NCBI RefSeq assembly: GCF_032884065.1
Contig: NC_088865.1
Span: 46,650,185 to 46,714,184 of the forward strand
Reading direction: 5' to 3'
DNA length: 64,000 nucleotides
Origin: Artemia franciscana
Taxonomy: Eukaryota > Arthropoda > Branchiopoda > Anostraca > Artemiidae
Of the stretch, positions 22,320 through 32,271 are shown one piece after another (positions within the stretch are counted from its first letter, which is position 1; each line of letters starts with the position of its first letter). The notes below the pieces were generated by a model that saw only the letters and a program-made list of their open reading frames with translations, ran no database searches and was not told the origin of the DNA. A program made the translations under genes and the position numbers.

Positions 22320-22960
22320 TACAAAAAAAAGCTTTTTCTACTGAGAATATGGAGCAACGTTAAAACTTAGAGTGACCAGAATTATTCCATATATAAACGG
22401 ATTTACCCCTTCTCAACCTTCGCTTTTTATGCTGAAGTTTGACTTTTTTTTGTTCGCCCAAATCCTTTAAGAACGATTGCTGAAACACAAGGGCCGTTGA
22501 TTGGGAATAATAAGCTTCATTAAAGGTAAAGAATAAAGGTAAAGAATACGGCACTGGACTTTACAGTCCCTACCCGTGGTGCTAATCTCCATTTCATAGT
22601 CCTTCATCAAGGAAATACAATAGGGGGCCACGGGCCAGCCATCCTGTGTTGTCGCACGCTTTTCCTGTTCATCTTCCCCAGATTTGTCCAAGTACCCATT
22701 CAGAGCCGTGTCAACTCTGGCTAAGCTTACACTGTCATGTCACTAAGCCCCTGTTACAAACCAAATAGCCAACGATACCAAGACTCGAACCCCTGTCGTC
22801 AGGATTTCAAATCTAGCGTGCTGACCATTTGGCCCTGAAAAACCTTAGTACAGTGAGCAAGGGGTTAAAAAGGAGGCACCCCCTCATTTTGGGAGTAATC
22901 TATGTTCGTTTTAAGTTTTAACGCTTTTATTTTTTTCAGTTGATTTTCTTTTTAATTAAT
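22320..22960. repeat. X fold-back split by a SINE
   Basis: The left arm (AGCAACGTTAAAACTTAGAG, ATTATTCCATATATAAACG, TTATGCTGAAGTTTGAC) and the right arm (AGTGAGCAAGGGGTTAAAAAGGAGG, TAATCTATGTTCGTTTTAAG) belong to the palindromic end of X. They are separated by the SINE at 22,520-22,836. Confidence 0.6.
22520..22836 (-). mobile_element. tRNA-derived SINE
   Basis: On the reverse strand the element begins GGGCCAAATGGTCAGCACG. It has a Pol III A box (TGGTCAGCACG, plus-strand 22,818-22,828) and a B box (GGTTCGAGTCT, 22,781-22,791) spaced as in a tRNA-like head. A tRNA-unrelated body of roughly 230 bp follows, with GTTACAGGGGCTTAGTGAC, GCGACAACACAGGATGG and CACGGGTAGGGACTGTAAAG, and it ends in two to three copies of a TTCTTTACCTTTA-like tail. 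Such a head, body and short 3' repeat define a SINE moved by a LINE partner. It lies inside an X fold-back, so it inserted later. The partner LINE is unknown. Confidence 0.75.
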
Positions 22961-23640
22961 GAAAAGTTAATGAAAATTTTAATGCCTAGGATGAGCAAAA
23001 ACAGAACAACACAATATGCATAGACTTGAAACGAACAAAATTCTCATCAACAAATAAAACCCAAAAGCGCCATTGCACTTAACTAAAAACAAATTGATCA
23101 TACTTCTGTAAATTTAATATTATTATGTACTAGACAGTTCTTTCGAGAAATTATGATTGTTATTGTTTGACCTAATTTGAGCCCTTTTCATGTTTCCTCT
23201 GTCTATTAACTTTTCCTACAAAACCCCTATATTGGAAAATATTTTTTCCACTAACTATTCCAAAACTTAATTTAACCAATTAAATTCATTTAAGGCTTGG
23301 TAGTACAGTTGCGTATCTGTATTATTGAGCGAGACCCATGGATCTTTGGGTAGGTAGAGTTTGGATAAGTGCATCTGAAGCCTTAAGTAGTGAATTTTTA
23401 TGCCCCAATTTTCTCAGTCTTATTAGGTCTTCAGATAATTTAAATGGATTTGTTTCTTATTTTCTTATTTATAAATATTCTTGTTGTCTTCTTGCTTTCT
23501 TGCAGACACAAGTTACTGTTATTTGGCCACTACTGGGATTCATGGGAAGTTCTCTATATAGAAAAGAATTCAAGGAGCTAACCTTGGAAAATGTGGAATC
23601 GGTGAACCCCAAGTTTTTTTTATATTTCTTCCACCCTCCC
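22961..23640. other. no clear feature
   Basis: The longest forward frame (23,338-23,685, 115 codons) has no recognisable motif and composition like its surroundings. TTGCAG at 23,500 could act as a splice acceptor but no exon structure is supported. Confidence 0.35.
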
Positions 23641-23644
23641 TTCA

Positions 23645-23810
23645 TGAGTTATTTTTACTTAAGGCGCCTGCCACAGTACGGGTGACGTAGTGAGCATCGC
23701 AACTCTGTTCCTCCACGCCGATAGATCTGCTGTTAAGAGTGGGGCGTCGTCTACAGCATAATTATCCACCTCCAGGTTTTTTTTATGCTATCCTTCCACC
23801 TTGTCCAGGA
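23645..23810 (-). pseudogene. LINE ORF2 C-terminus, second family
   Basis: The reverse strand reads, after one frameshift in an A tract near 23,785, NLEVDNYAVDDAPLLTADLS then AWRNRVAMLTTSPVLWQAP and a stop. The D-A-P-L-L-x-x-D-x-x-x-W-R pattern is the usual end of RTE-like LINE ORF2 proteins. This family differs from the (TAG)n-tailed one. It is probably the 3' end of the element whose RT is at 24,440-24,860, with intervening sequence rearranged. Confidence 0.65.
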
Positions 23811-24439
23811 TATGTCTCTCGGGCAGGACCAGTCATTACCTTAGGGGTTTGAAATCATTGACTATCCGGGCTGAGACTGTCGTCGGCATACACAGGAGGT
23901 GTCCGAATCACCTGGGAGTACGCTACACTATTTGAACACAAAATGGCAGTTGGAACGTCAGCGCAATCACCTTGGTTCCTAACAGAATAATCCCACTGAA
24001 AGCCCTTAATCTGACGGAGCTTTTTTGTCTAACTGACGTGTATCATGTTGAGGATTGAAGAATTAAGTGATCATGTTTCCACTACACAGAGGAGGACTGA
24101 TCTTGTGGATGTGTTATACATCCCCATGTTTGTGTGCCTCGAAGTGTAAGGTATTCTTCAGAGAATATTAAGCCTTCTAACAATAGACGATGCTTTAGAT
24201 ATTTGGCTGGAAACCTATTCATCTATGGAGCTATCATTAGACAGCAAGAAGCCAAGGCAAGAAAAGGTTCTCAGAAGTTAAACCGGAGCTCCTCAAACAG
24301 TTATTTTTTCAAGGGGCGAGACTGGGCTTTAGGGATGAATTTCCGTTATTAGTCAGTTAAATTTCAGCCCCACTTTTGCTGTCTCATTTTTTTGGACAAG
24401 ACTGTCAGATAATTGGTTGATTAAGTTGATAACTAGAGC

Positions 24440-24870
24440 AAGATCATTTGTGAAGCGGCATCCATCAGAACATACTCTCCAAAATGCAGTCGAAGGAAAT
24501 GCAATTCGTATTTTGTACCATGACATTGTCTATTTCACAGTTAAAAAGTTCTAGGACGGTGCCAAACCCCTCGTGGACACCGATTTTGTTGCCAAATAAC
24601 TTGCTTTGCTCACTGTTGACTTTGACGCAGTTCTCCCTCTCTTCGTAAAGCTTATCAAGCAGCTTGTAGTGGTTTTCTGGTAGCACAGTTACTTGAAGTA
24701 TCAGCAAGAACGATTTGCAATCCATTAAGTGGAAAGAAGCCGTGTGGTCAACAAAGGCTACCCACACTTTCCTCCCGAATTCTTTTGTCTTCTCTGTTTA
24801 CTGGTGCGCGGTAAGGTTTGTTCGACAGTGGATCTCCCAGGCATAAGCCCGACCGACGCATCTATCTAAT
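24440..24870 (-). pseudogene. RTE-like reverse transcriptase fragment
   Basis: Reverse-strand readings GLMPGRSTVEQTLPR (24,850-24,800) and, after a frame change, WVAFVDHTASFHLMDCKSF, VTVLPENHYKLLDKLYEERE, NKIGVHEGFGTVLELFNCEI. This is the RT fingers/palm of RTE-type LINEs, where the usual sequence is a GFRPGRSTVDQ motif, FxDxTAAFDS and GVRQGC. The first catalytic Asp region is altered (DHTASFH) and Arg-Gln-Gly is replaced (GVHEGFG), so the copy is dead. It breaks off before the [YF]ADD motif. Confidence 0.75.
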
Positions 24871-24949
24871 ATGGTCATAGCAAATAGCTACTGGGAGCCC
24901 GAATTTCGTTTGAGCACCGACACTCGGGAATTTTCAGGTTTGTACATGT

Positions 24950-25900
24950 TTGATTCTCTAATTACATATTAGGACAATCATCGCGTAATTCTTTAGTTTT
25001 AAGTAAAGAGGCGTCGATTAAGCAATTTTAATTGAATTAAGAAACTTTGGCATGAATTCATATCCTTTTTTTTGTTAATACATCAAACAGTAATAATGGA
25101 ATCATCCATTTTATAGGATTTTTTCTACTGAGACTCGTTGTTATTCTCGCTGTTGCTTCTGTTCTAACCACAGATTTCATTTGCGATTCAAAGTGAGCAT
25201 CCTTGTTGCATATATGCTAACCGCAGATTTTTCTTTGTCCATTATTTTTGTTTCGGATTTGTTGTGGTACTTGTTATCGCATGTCTTCTAGCCGAAGACG
25301 CCATGGTGCTTCATTTTCATGCATGATTACCTTAGACATTTTTCCATGAATTTTCTCTTAGCCGTTTAGATTCATTCAAAATCATGTATGATTCTACATG
25401 AAGTCATAGATGCCAAAAAATTTATTTCCAGTCTTTACATTTTGCTTTAATTTCGTTGTTATATAGCTCAGTAATAACCAGGAGCGAATTCCCAGCAGGT
25501 TTTATGGGGTGAGCATGAGGAGTCCATATCCAGATAGTCAAGGGGCATGTGATATATAATAATTTTTTCTCCAAACTATTGGGGGCAACAGACCCCCCTC
25601 CCTCCCCCCCCCCAATGACACCGCCAACAATAGCCAGGAATGCTCCAATGTCTATGTTCTCTTGAACATCTAAATTACGTATTGGCATAATCATCGTTTT
25701 ATTCTTTAGTTTCAACTCATGGGGTGGTAAATCAAGGATTTTGGATGAATTAAGAAATTCGTGGATCCGATTCCTCCTTCCTGATTATTCATTACAGGTG
25801 CTTAAATAACACGCCCCTTATTCCATTGTAATTTCTGAACTATCTAAATTACGCAACAGCATAATTATCGTGCAATTTCTTTAGTTCTAAGACACACTTT
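24950..25900. repeat. diverged ATAATCATCG repeats
   Basis: A segment of the type CTAAATTACG-ATT-GCATAATCATCG-TTCTTTAGTTTTAAG occurs near 24,958, 25,668 and 25,851, each followed by GAATTAAGAAA-like sequence in at least two cases. A C-rich run is at 25,590-25,612. No coding sequence recognised. Confidence 0.45.
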
Positions 25901-26419
25901 CGTTAGCAATACAATGTGATTTTTTTTTTTTTTTTTGTCTCTTGAATCATTTCGTTTTCTTTAGCTTTTCAGAGAATTTTTTCGTCTTGTGTAAATTTGT
26001 ATGCGTCATAGATACTAAAAACGATATGACCTTTGCTGAAGGAAAAATGACGTAATTTTGCTCTTGAAATGTATATGAATATGACGTCACCAACATGATT
26101 TTTTCTTCCAAAATGTAGACTTTAAATGAATTTTCTCGAACTTGTAACCTATCTAGATCTTTTTTTTTCAGGCCAAAAATCCTAAGGTTCCAATTTTCAA
26201 AAAAAAAAATATGGTACCGTTTAAAAAAAATTATGTCGTGCATACCTACATAAATACTTACATACACAGTTGCTCGTTTAAAGAGAGTTCTTAAACAGAG
26301 CATTCCAAAGATGTGTTCTGTGTCAGCAAATAGAAAATACTGCTCAAAAATTCCAAATTTTTTATTTATTATTAAAGAGGGAACAACAGATCAGATGAGT
26401 AATTTTACTTATTTTACAG

Positions 26420-26656
26420 GTGCTTCTTTTTGCCGCGATTATAACTGTAACTGCAGCTCAATTTGGCTTAGGAGGTCTGCTTGGTGGCCTTGGAGGAGGC
26501 TATAGACCAGGCTTCGGAGGTGGCTACAGACCTGGATTCGGAGGTGGCTACAGACCTGGATTCGGAGGTGGATATGGATATAGACCTGGATTTGGAGGTG
26601 GATATGGATATAGACCTGGATTTGGAGGGGGCTACAGACCAGGATTTGGAAGATGA
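26420..26656 (+). CDS. secreted glycine-rich YRPGF-repeat peptide, last exon
   Basis: The exon starts just after a splice acceptor (TTACTTATTTTACAG|GTG) and encodes VLLFAAIITVTAAQFG, a hydrophobic signal-peptide core with a cleavage-like TAA|Q site. GLGGLLGGLGGG follows, then six YRPGF units separated by GGG or GGGYG, ending PGFGR and TGA. The start Met must come from an upstream exon, since no ATG opens this frame. One candidate is ATG-TGT-TCT at 26,311-26,319 followed by GT, giving a 100-bp phase-0 intron, but this is unproven. Glycine-rich secreted proteins of this size in arthropods are cuticle or antimicrobial peptides; which applies cannot be told. The 24-nt DNA unit is itself a minisatellite. 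A C-terminal Gly-Arg would allow amidation. Confidence 0.7.
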   Translation: MLLFAAIITVTAAQFGLGGLLGGLGGGYRPGFGGGYRPGFGGGYRPGFGGGYGYRPGFGGGYGYRPGFGGGYRPGFGR

Positions 26657-26659
26657 TTT

Positions 26660-27129
26660 AATATTGTCTAATGGATATTCTGACTAAAAAAAACTGTATT
26701 TTCAACTGATATGACAATTTTTTTGCAATACAAAATTTATCATACAATGTTTCTCTGACGTTATCTGTACCTAATATTTGCAGCAGACATTTTCGGGTTC
26801 ATATATTTTTCATCATACAACATACTTAATGTACAAATATCTGGGTGAGAGATAAGCTCGTTTTGCAAAGATAAAAACAATTAAATAATAAGAAATGAAT
26901 AATCAGTAAAAGAAACACAAGACAAATAAGAAAGAAAAAATAATAATAGGCATAATATTAATTACTCACCACGCCACAGCAGACATCCCATCTGATGATA
27001 CAAAAGAAGGATAAAACAAAATTCCATCAGTAAAGGGATGACCATAGGGAAATCAAGACTCGAGAAAAAGACCAAAAAACAAAAAAACACATTAATCATA
27101 AAAAATAAATAAATTAGTAAAACAACTAA
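26660..27129. other. 3' flank of the glycine-rich gene, no further gene
   Basis: AT-rich. No canonical AATAAA was seen within 100 bases of the stop; ATTAAA at 26,880 is a possible poly(A) signal. Nothing else recognised. Confidence 0.35.
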
Positions 27130-28705
27130 TCAAACAGTTCGTGGTAAAGAAGTGTGGTAAGGAGCGACCCGGCTCAATAGTAAACGAAACTCTAAAAAAC
27201 GGAATTTCGATGCTAAAAGATATATCAAAAGAATCGTATTTTTATGCTAATTTTAAATATATAAGTTTCATCAAATTTATTCTTTGTCATCAAAAGTTTC
27301 GAGCCTGAGAAAATTTGCCTTATTTTGGAAAATAGGGGGAAACACCCCCTAAAATTCATGGGATCTTAACGAAAATCACACCATCGCATTCAGCGTATCA
27401 GAGAACCCTATAGAAAAAATGTCAGGGTCCAATCTACAAAAATGTGGGATTTCGTATTTTCTTTGCCAGAAGAAGTATCACGGGTGCGTGTTTATTTATT
27501 TGTTTATCTGTTGTTGTTTTTTTGTTGTTTTTTTCCCCAGGGGTCATCGTATTGACCAAGTGGTCCTAGAGTGTTGCAAGAGGGCTCATTCTAACGGAAA
27601 TGAAAAGTTCTAGTGCCCTTTTTAAGTGACCAAAAAAATGAAGGGCACCTAGGCCCCCTCCTACGCTCATTTTTTCCCCAAAGTCAACGGATCAAAATTT
27701 TGAGATATCCATATTGTTTCACATAGTCGAAAACCATAATAACTATGTCCTTGGGTATCCCTCCATGAATATGTCATGGGGGAAGAGAAATTCAATGAAA
27801 AGGGCGCAGGATTTTCTAGCATCACTATTAAAAAAAATGAAAATATAAACATGAAACAATTTTTTCAATTGAAAGTAAGGAGAAGCATTAAAACTTAAAA
27901 CGAACAGAGATTATTACGCATATGAGGGGTTCTAAGAATACTTTAGCATAAAGAACGAGGTATTTAGGAGGAGATAAATACTTCGCTCTTTATGCTAAAG
28001 TATTTTTAGTAATTTCAACTATTTATTCTATGGCCCTTCTGATTCAGGGGTCATTCTTAAAGAATTGGGACAAAATTTAAGATTTAGTGTGAAGAGCGAG
28101 CTATTAACGAGGGGACAAACCCCCTCATATACATAATCAAAAATATTAGAATATAAAAGTTTATTGCGTAAGTTAATTCTTAAGTTACGTATATTTTTTA
28201 CTAATAAAAACGTTCTAGTTACCTTTTTAAGTAACCAAAAAATTGGAGGGCAACAATGCCTCCATCCCCACCCCTTATTTCTCAAAATCGTCTGATCAAA
28301 ACTAAGAGAAAGCCATTTAGCCAAAAAAAGAATTAATATGCAAATTCCATTTTAACAATTTATGTACGGAGAGCCAAAATCAAACATGCATTAATTCAAA
28401 AACGTTCAGAAATTAAATAGAAAAAACAAGTTTTTTTAAATGAAAGTAAGGAGCGACATTAAAAATTAAAACGAACAGAAATTACTTCGTATATGAAAGG
28501 GGCTGCTTCCTCTTCAACGCCCCGCTCTTTATGCTAAAGTTTTTTATTTTTAAAAAGAAGAGTTGAGAGAAAGAGTCAAACTTTAGCGTAAAGAGCGAGG
28601 CGTTGAGGAGGAAGCAGCCTCTTTCATATACGAAGTAATTTCTGTTCGTTTTAAGTTTTAATGTTGCTCCTTACTTTCATTTAAAATTTTTTTTTTTTTA
28701 TTTAA
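27130..28705 (+). mobile_element. element X, full-length copy
   Basis: Begins A|TCAAACAGTTCGTGG and ends TTTATTTAA|T, so it fits insertion between A and T. Order: terminal hairpin (its right arm partly lost), GGAGCGACCCGGCTCAATAG, TTTTATGCTAATTTTAAAT, TCACGGGTGCGTGTTTATTT, GGGTCATCGTATTGACC, the middle region, an internal hairpin at 27,929-28,008, GAATTGGGACAAAATTTAAG, then the terminal palindrome 28,425-28,705. No conserved open frame. Confidence 0.8.
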
Positions 28706-29189
28706 TATCTATCCAAGATGAATGAGTTTAACTTACTTTTTTGAAATACTGAACGACAAATCAAAATCAAAAGCAGACTCATATTTGTTCCATGCAGCAA
28801 CCATACTATTTGTTAGAGAAAAACAGAGCCTCTCTGAAATTATCAATGGCTGGTGTAGTTTGCGTACATTTAGAGTTAGATGTGAAGATGGCACAGCAAA
28901 TGGGAGCAAATCAAAAGAAAAAAATAGCTAAGCAGTGTCAAGAGATTATGCTTAAATTTAAATTAAAACGAATAAGAAGTAACTGCCAGTTCAACGGGAA
29001 AAATATTCAATAAACAATATAAACTCTTTATATAATATCGACCCGAGACATCTCTGTACTTGACACAAAAAACTTAGTAATAGACACAGGATTCATTATC
29101 TTGTACCTTTGTTCTCAAATTGACTAAGCAAAGTTAAAATGTCGCATATCATTTCTTGAATTGAAAACTACAGTATATATTTATATATA
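28706..29189. other. no gene seen
   Basis: Overlapping short forward frames at 28,722-29,013 have no recognisable motif. A (TA)n-rich stretch at 29,170-29,200 leads into the Helitron end. Confidence 0.4.
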
Positions 29190-29223
29190 TCTATATATAT
29201 AAAAATAAGTTGTTTGTCTGTTG

Positions 29224-29380
29224 ACTGACGTCATGTTTGTGTGTCGACCGACGTCATGTTTGTCGACTGACGTCATTATAAGGATCGAGCTGTATGTCGT
29301 CATTAAGTTGTTTGTTGACTGACATCATGTTTGTTATGACGAGGCTTAGTATATGACGTCATTATAAGTATATAAGAAGA
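29224..29380 (+). promoter_or_regulatory. CRE-like TGACGTCA cluster and TATA boxes
   Basis: CTGACGTCA or close variants occur at about 29,226, 29,250, 29,267, 29,297 (TGTCGTCA), 29,320 (TGACATCA) and 29,353. TATAAG follows twice, with TATATAAG at about 29,373. TGACGTCA is the binding site of CREB/ATF bZIP factors. The placement in front of the Rep start suggests the transposon's own promoter; that role is inferred. Confidence 0.5.
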
Positions 29381-29471
29381 CCGTATTGTATTGTATTGAA
29401 TCAGATCAACGACGCTTCTTGAATAAGAAGACCGCTTCTTGAATATTCAAAGAGAAATTTTTAATTTTAAA

Positions 29472-31715
29472 ATGACAGAAGAACCTTCAATGGCAACAGC
29501 CGAGGAAGCTGCTCATAGAGTCTATGCCAAAACGCTTGCGGCTAATAGACTAAATATGAAAAGAAAGCGTGCCGAGGAATCACAACAACAGCGTGAAAAC
29601 AGGCTTGCGGCTGATAGAGAAAGTAAGAAAAGAAAGCGTGCCGAGGAACCACAACAACAGCGTGAAAAGAGGCTTGCCTTTCAAAGAGAAATCAAACAGT
29701 TCGCGGTAACGAACTGTAGTAAGGAGCGACCCGGCTCAATAGTGAACAAAACTCTAAAAAACGGAATTTTGATGCTAAAATATACATCAAAAGAATCAGA
29801 TTTTTATGCTGATTTTAAATATATAAGTTTAATCAAATTTAGTCGTTGTCATCAAAAGTTACGAGCCTGAAAAAATTTACCTTATTTTAGAAAATAAGGA
29901 AAAACACCCCCTAAAAGTCACAGAAACTTAACGAAAATTACCAGACGCATTCGGCGTATCAGAGAACCCTATAGCAAAATTTTCAAGCTCCTATCTACAA
30001 AAATGTGGAATTTCTTATTTTTTGCCAGAAGACAAATCACGGGTGCGTGTTTATTTTTATTTATTTTTTCTTTTCCCTGGGGGTCATCGTATCAACCAAG
30101 TGGTCCTAGAATGTCGCAAGAGGGCTCATTCTAACGGAAATGAAAAGTTCTAGTGCCCTTTTTAAGAGACCGTAAAATTGGAGGGCATCTAAGCCCCCTC
30201 CCACGCTCATTTTTTCTCCAAAGTCGACAAATCAAAATTTTGAGATAGCTATTTTGTTCCGCATAGTCAAAAACCTTAATAACTATGTCTTTGGGAATGA
30301 CTTACTCCCACACAGTCCCTGGGGGAGGGGCTGCAAGTTACAAACTTCGACCAGTGTTTACACATAATAATGGTAATTGGGAGGTGTACAGTTGTTTTCA
30401 GGGGATTTTTTTTTTTTGGTTTCGGGGGCGGGGTTTAGGGGAGGGGGCTATGTGGGAGGATCTTTCCTTGGAGAAATATGTTATGAGGGAACAGAAATTC
30501 AATGAAAAGGGCGCAGGATTTTCTAAAATTACTAAAAAAAAAAACAATAAAAAAATAAACATGGAAAAGTTGTTTTTTTTCAATTGAAAGAAAAGAGTAG
30601 CATTGAAACTTAAAACGAACAGAGATTATTACGCATATGAGGGGCTCTAAAAATACTTTAGGATAAAGAGCAAGGTATTTAGGGGGAGATAAATACCTCG
30701 CTCTTTATGCTATAATATTTTTAGTAATTTCAACTATTTATTCTACGGCCTTTCTGATTCAGGGGTCATTCTTAAAGAATTGGGACAAAACTTACGATTT
30801 AGTGTAAAGAACGAGGTATTAACGAGGGTACAAACCCCCTCATATACATAATAAAAATTAAAGAATATAAAAGTTTGTTACGTAAGTAAATTCTAAAGTT
30901 ACGTATATTTTTGCTAATAAAAAAAATTCGTTAAAAATTTAAATTAATAGTTGCCTTCCCCAAGGCAAAGGAGGCCTAAACTAGGCCTCCTTCCCCATCC
31001 CTTATTTCTCAAAATCGTCTGATCAAAACTAAGAGAAAGCCATTTAGCCAAAAAAGGAATTAATATGCAAATTTCATTTTAATAATTTACGTGTGGGGAG
31101 TCAAAATCAAACTTGCATTAATTCAAAAACGTTCAGAAATTACATAAAAAAAAACTAGTTTTTTTAACTGAAAGTAAGGTGCGACATTAAAACTTAAAAC
31201 GAACAGAAATTACTCCGTATATGAAATGGATTTTCCCCTCCGCAATCCCTCGCTCTTTACGCTAAAGTTTGACTCTTTGCCACAATTCTGCTTTTTAAAA
31301 CAATTGAAAGCTTTAGCGTAAAGAGCGAGGGATTGCGGAGGGGAAAATCCATTTCATATACGGAGTAATTTTTGTTCGTTTTAAGTTTTAATGTCGCTCC
31401 TTACTTTCAGTTAAAAAAACTAGCTTTTTTTTATGTAATCACCAAAAGAAAGCGTGCCGAGGAATCACAAGAGCAACCTGAATATTTTCGCCCTGCATTC
31501 AGGTACAGCCCAGTCGATGATTACAGCTTGAGTAGATGTGTTCAAATCGGGACTATGTCTAAAATATATCCCTATTGCAAAGCCTTGAAATTTAATGGAG
31601 AAACAATGGGAATGTGTTGCGCCTCAGGAAAAGTTAAACTTCCTCAACTGGCTGCACCACCAGAGCCATTGAAGACTTTGCTTATTGGAACTACGTCAGA
31701 ATCTAAGCGTTTTTT
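29472..31715 (+). pseudogene. Helitron Rep/helicase N-terminus, split by element X
   Basis: Coding begins MTEEPSMATAEEAAHRVYAK, then basic repeats (RKRAEESQQQRENRLAADRE, KKRKRAEEPQQQREKRLAF) typical of arthropod Helitron proteins. The frame stops at 29,691 in the Ile codon of QREI and resumes at 31,439 with TKRKRAEESQEQ, so excision of X would restore the frame exactly. The second exon-like part has YFRPAFRYSPVDDYSLSRC and CKALKFNGETMGMCCASGKV, the cysteine-rich N-terminal zinc-binding region of Helitron Rep proteins, then PPEPLKTLLIGTTSESKRFL, after which unrelated X sequence follows. One expected Cys is Tyr here (IYPYCKALKF instead of the usual CPxC). Non-functional. Confidence 0.85.
29692..31438 (+). 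mobile_element. element X inserted in the Helitron gene
   Basis: 1747 bp from TCAAACAGTTCGCGG to TTTTTTTATGTAA. The flanks A29691 and T31439 rejoin to the expected coding sequence with no base gained or lost. Alternative bookings (target-site duplication AT, ATCA or AATCA) are possible because the X end itself reads TCA. Contents follow the usual X order, with an internal hairpin at 30,648-30,718 and a near-perfect terminal palindrome at 31,139-31,438. It has no open frame of its own beyond short ones. Confidence 0.85.
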
Positions 31716-32195
31716 ATCAAAGGGATTTCGTATTTTTTGCCAGAAGACGTATCACGGGTGCGTGTTTATTTGTTTGTTTATCTGTTTTTTTTTTTGTTTT
31801 TTTTTTTCCCAGGGGGTCATCGTATTGACCAAGTGGTCCTAGAGTGTTGCAAGAAGGCTCATTCTAACGGCAATGAAAAGTTCTAGTGCCCTTTTTAAGT
31901 GACCAAAAAATGAAGGGCACCTAGGCCCCCTCCTACGCTCATTTTTCCCCAAAGTCAACGGATCAAAATTTTGAGATATCCATTTTATTCCACATAGTCG
32001 AAAGCTTGACTCTTTCTCTCAACTCTACTTGGTGGATAGTAAAAGTTCCTTAAGGTGGAACAGTAAAAACTTTAGCGTAAAGAGCGGGGCGTTGATGAGG
32101 GAGCAGCCCCTTTCATATACGAAGTAATTTCTGTTCGTTTTAAGTTTTACTGTCGCTCCTTACTTGCAGTTTAAAAAACTTGCTTTTTTAAATAA
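31716..32195 (+). repeat. element X, rearranged fragment
   Basis: Starts inside X (GGATTTCGTATTTTTTGCCAG) directly after the Helitron codons. It runs through GGGGGTCATCGTATTGACC, then skips the middle region and continues with one palindrome arm (TTAGCGTAAAGAGCGGGGCG ... TAAATAA) to 32,195, where T follows. Both the Helitron and X are truncated at the left junction. Confidence 0.75.
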
Positions 32196-32271
32196 TCTCT
32201 TAAAAGGTGAAATCCGGAGTTTACAATAGGGCTAAACTAGATTTCACCTGTAAGATCAAAGTTCTAAAATA

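Larger units (their letters stand above)
29190..31715 (+). mobile_element. Helitron, 5' end with interrupted Rep/helicase gene
   Basis: The element starts A|TCTATATATATAAAAATAAG, fitting the Helitron rule of a 5'-TC placed between A and T. A 280-bp leader with repeated TGACGTCA motifs and TATAAG boxes precedes the coding start at 29,472. The gene is split by element X at 29,692-31,438. Past codon ~180 it is cut off at about 31,715, where a second X fragment begins. The Rep HUH and PIF1-like helicase domains and the 3' end are therefore missing. Confidence 0.8.

Noticed and set aside
23338..23685. Forward 115-codon frame.
   Set aside because: No motif, no conserved neighbourhood, and flanked by LINE debris; chance frame most likely.
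23850..24360. Possible further LINE coding sequence between the C-terminus at 23,645 and the RT at 24,440.
   Set aside because: Both strands were read in all frames without finding a convincing RT or endonuclease motif.
26481..26687. Forward frame reading DLDSEVATDLDSEVDMDID.
   Set aside because: It is the alternative frame of the YRPGF minisatellite; it lacks a signal peptide and a plausible start.
29472..29870. A 133-residue protein of Helitron N-terminus fused to X sequence.
   Set aside because: The part after residue 73 is X DNA translated in a chance frame.
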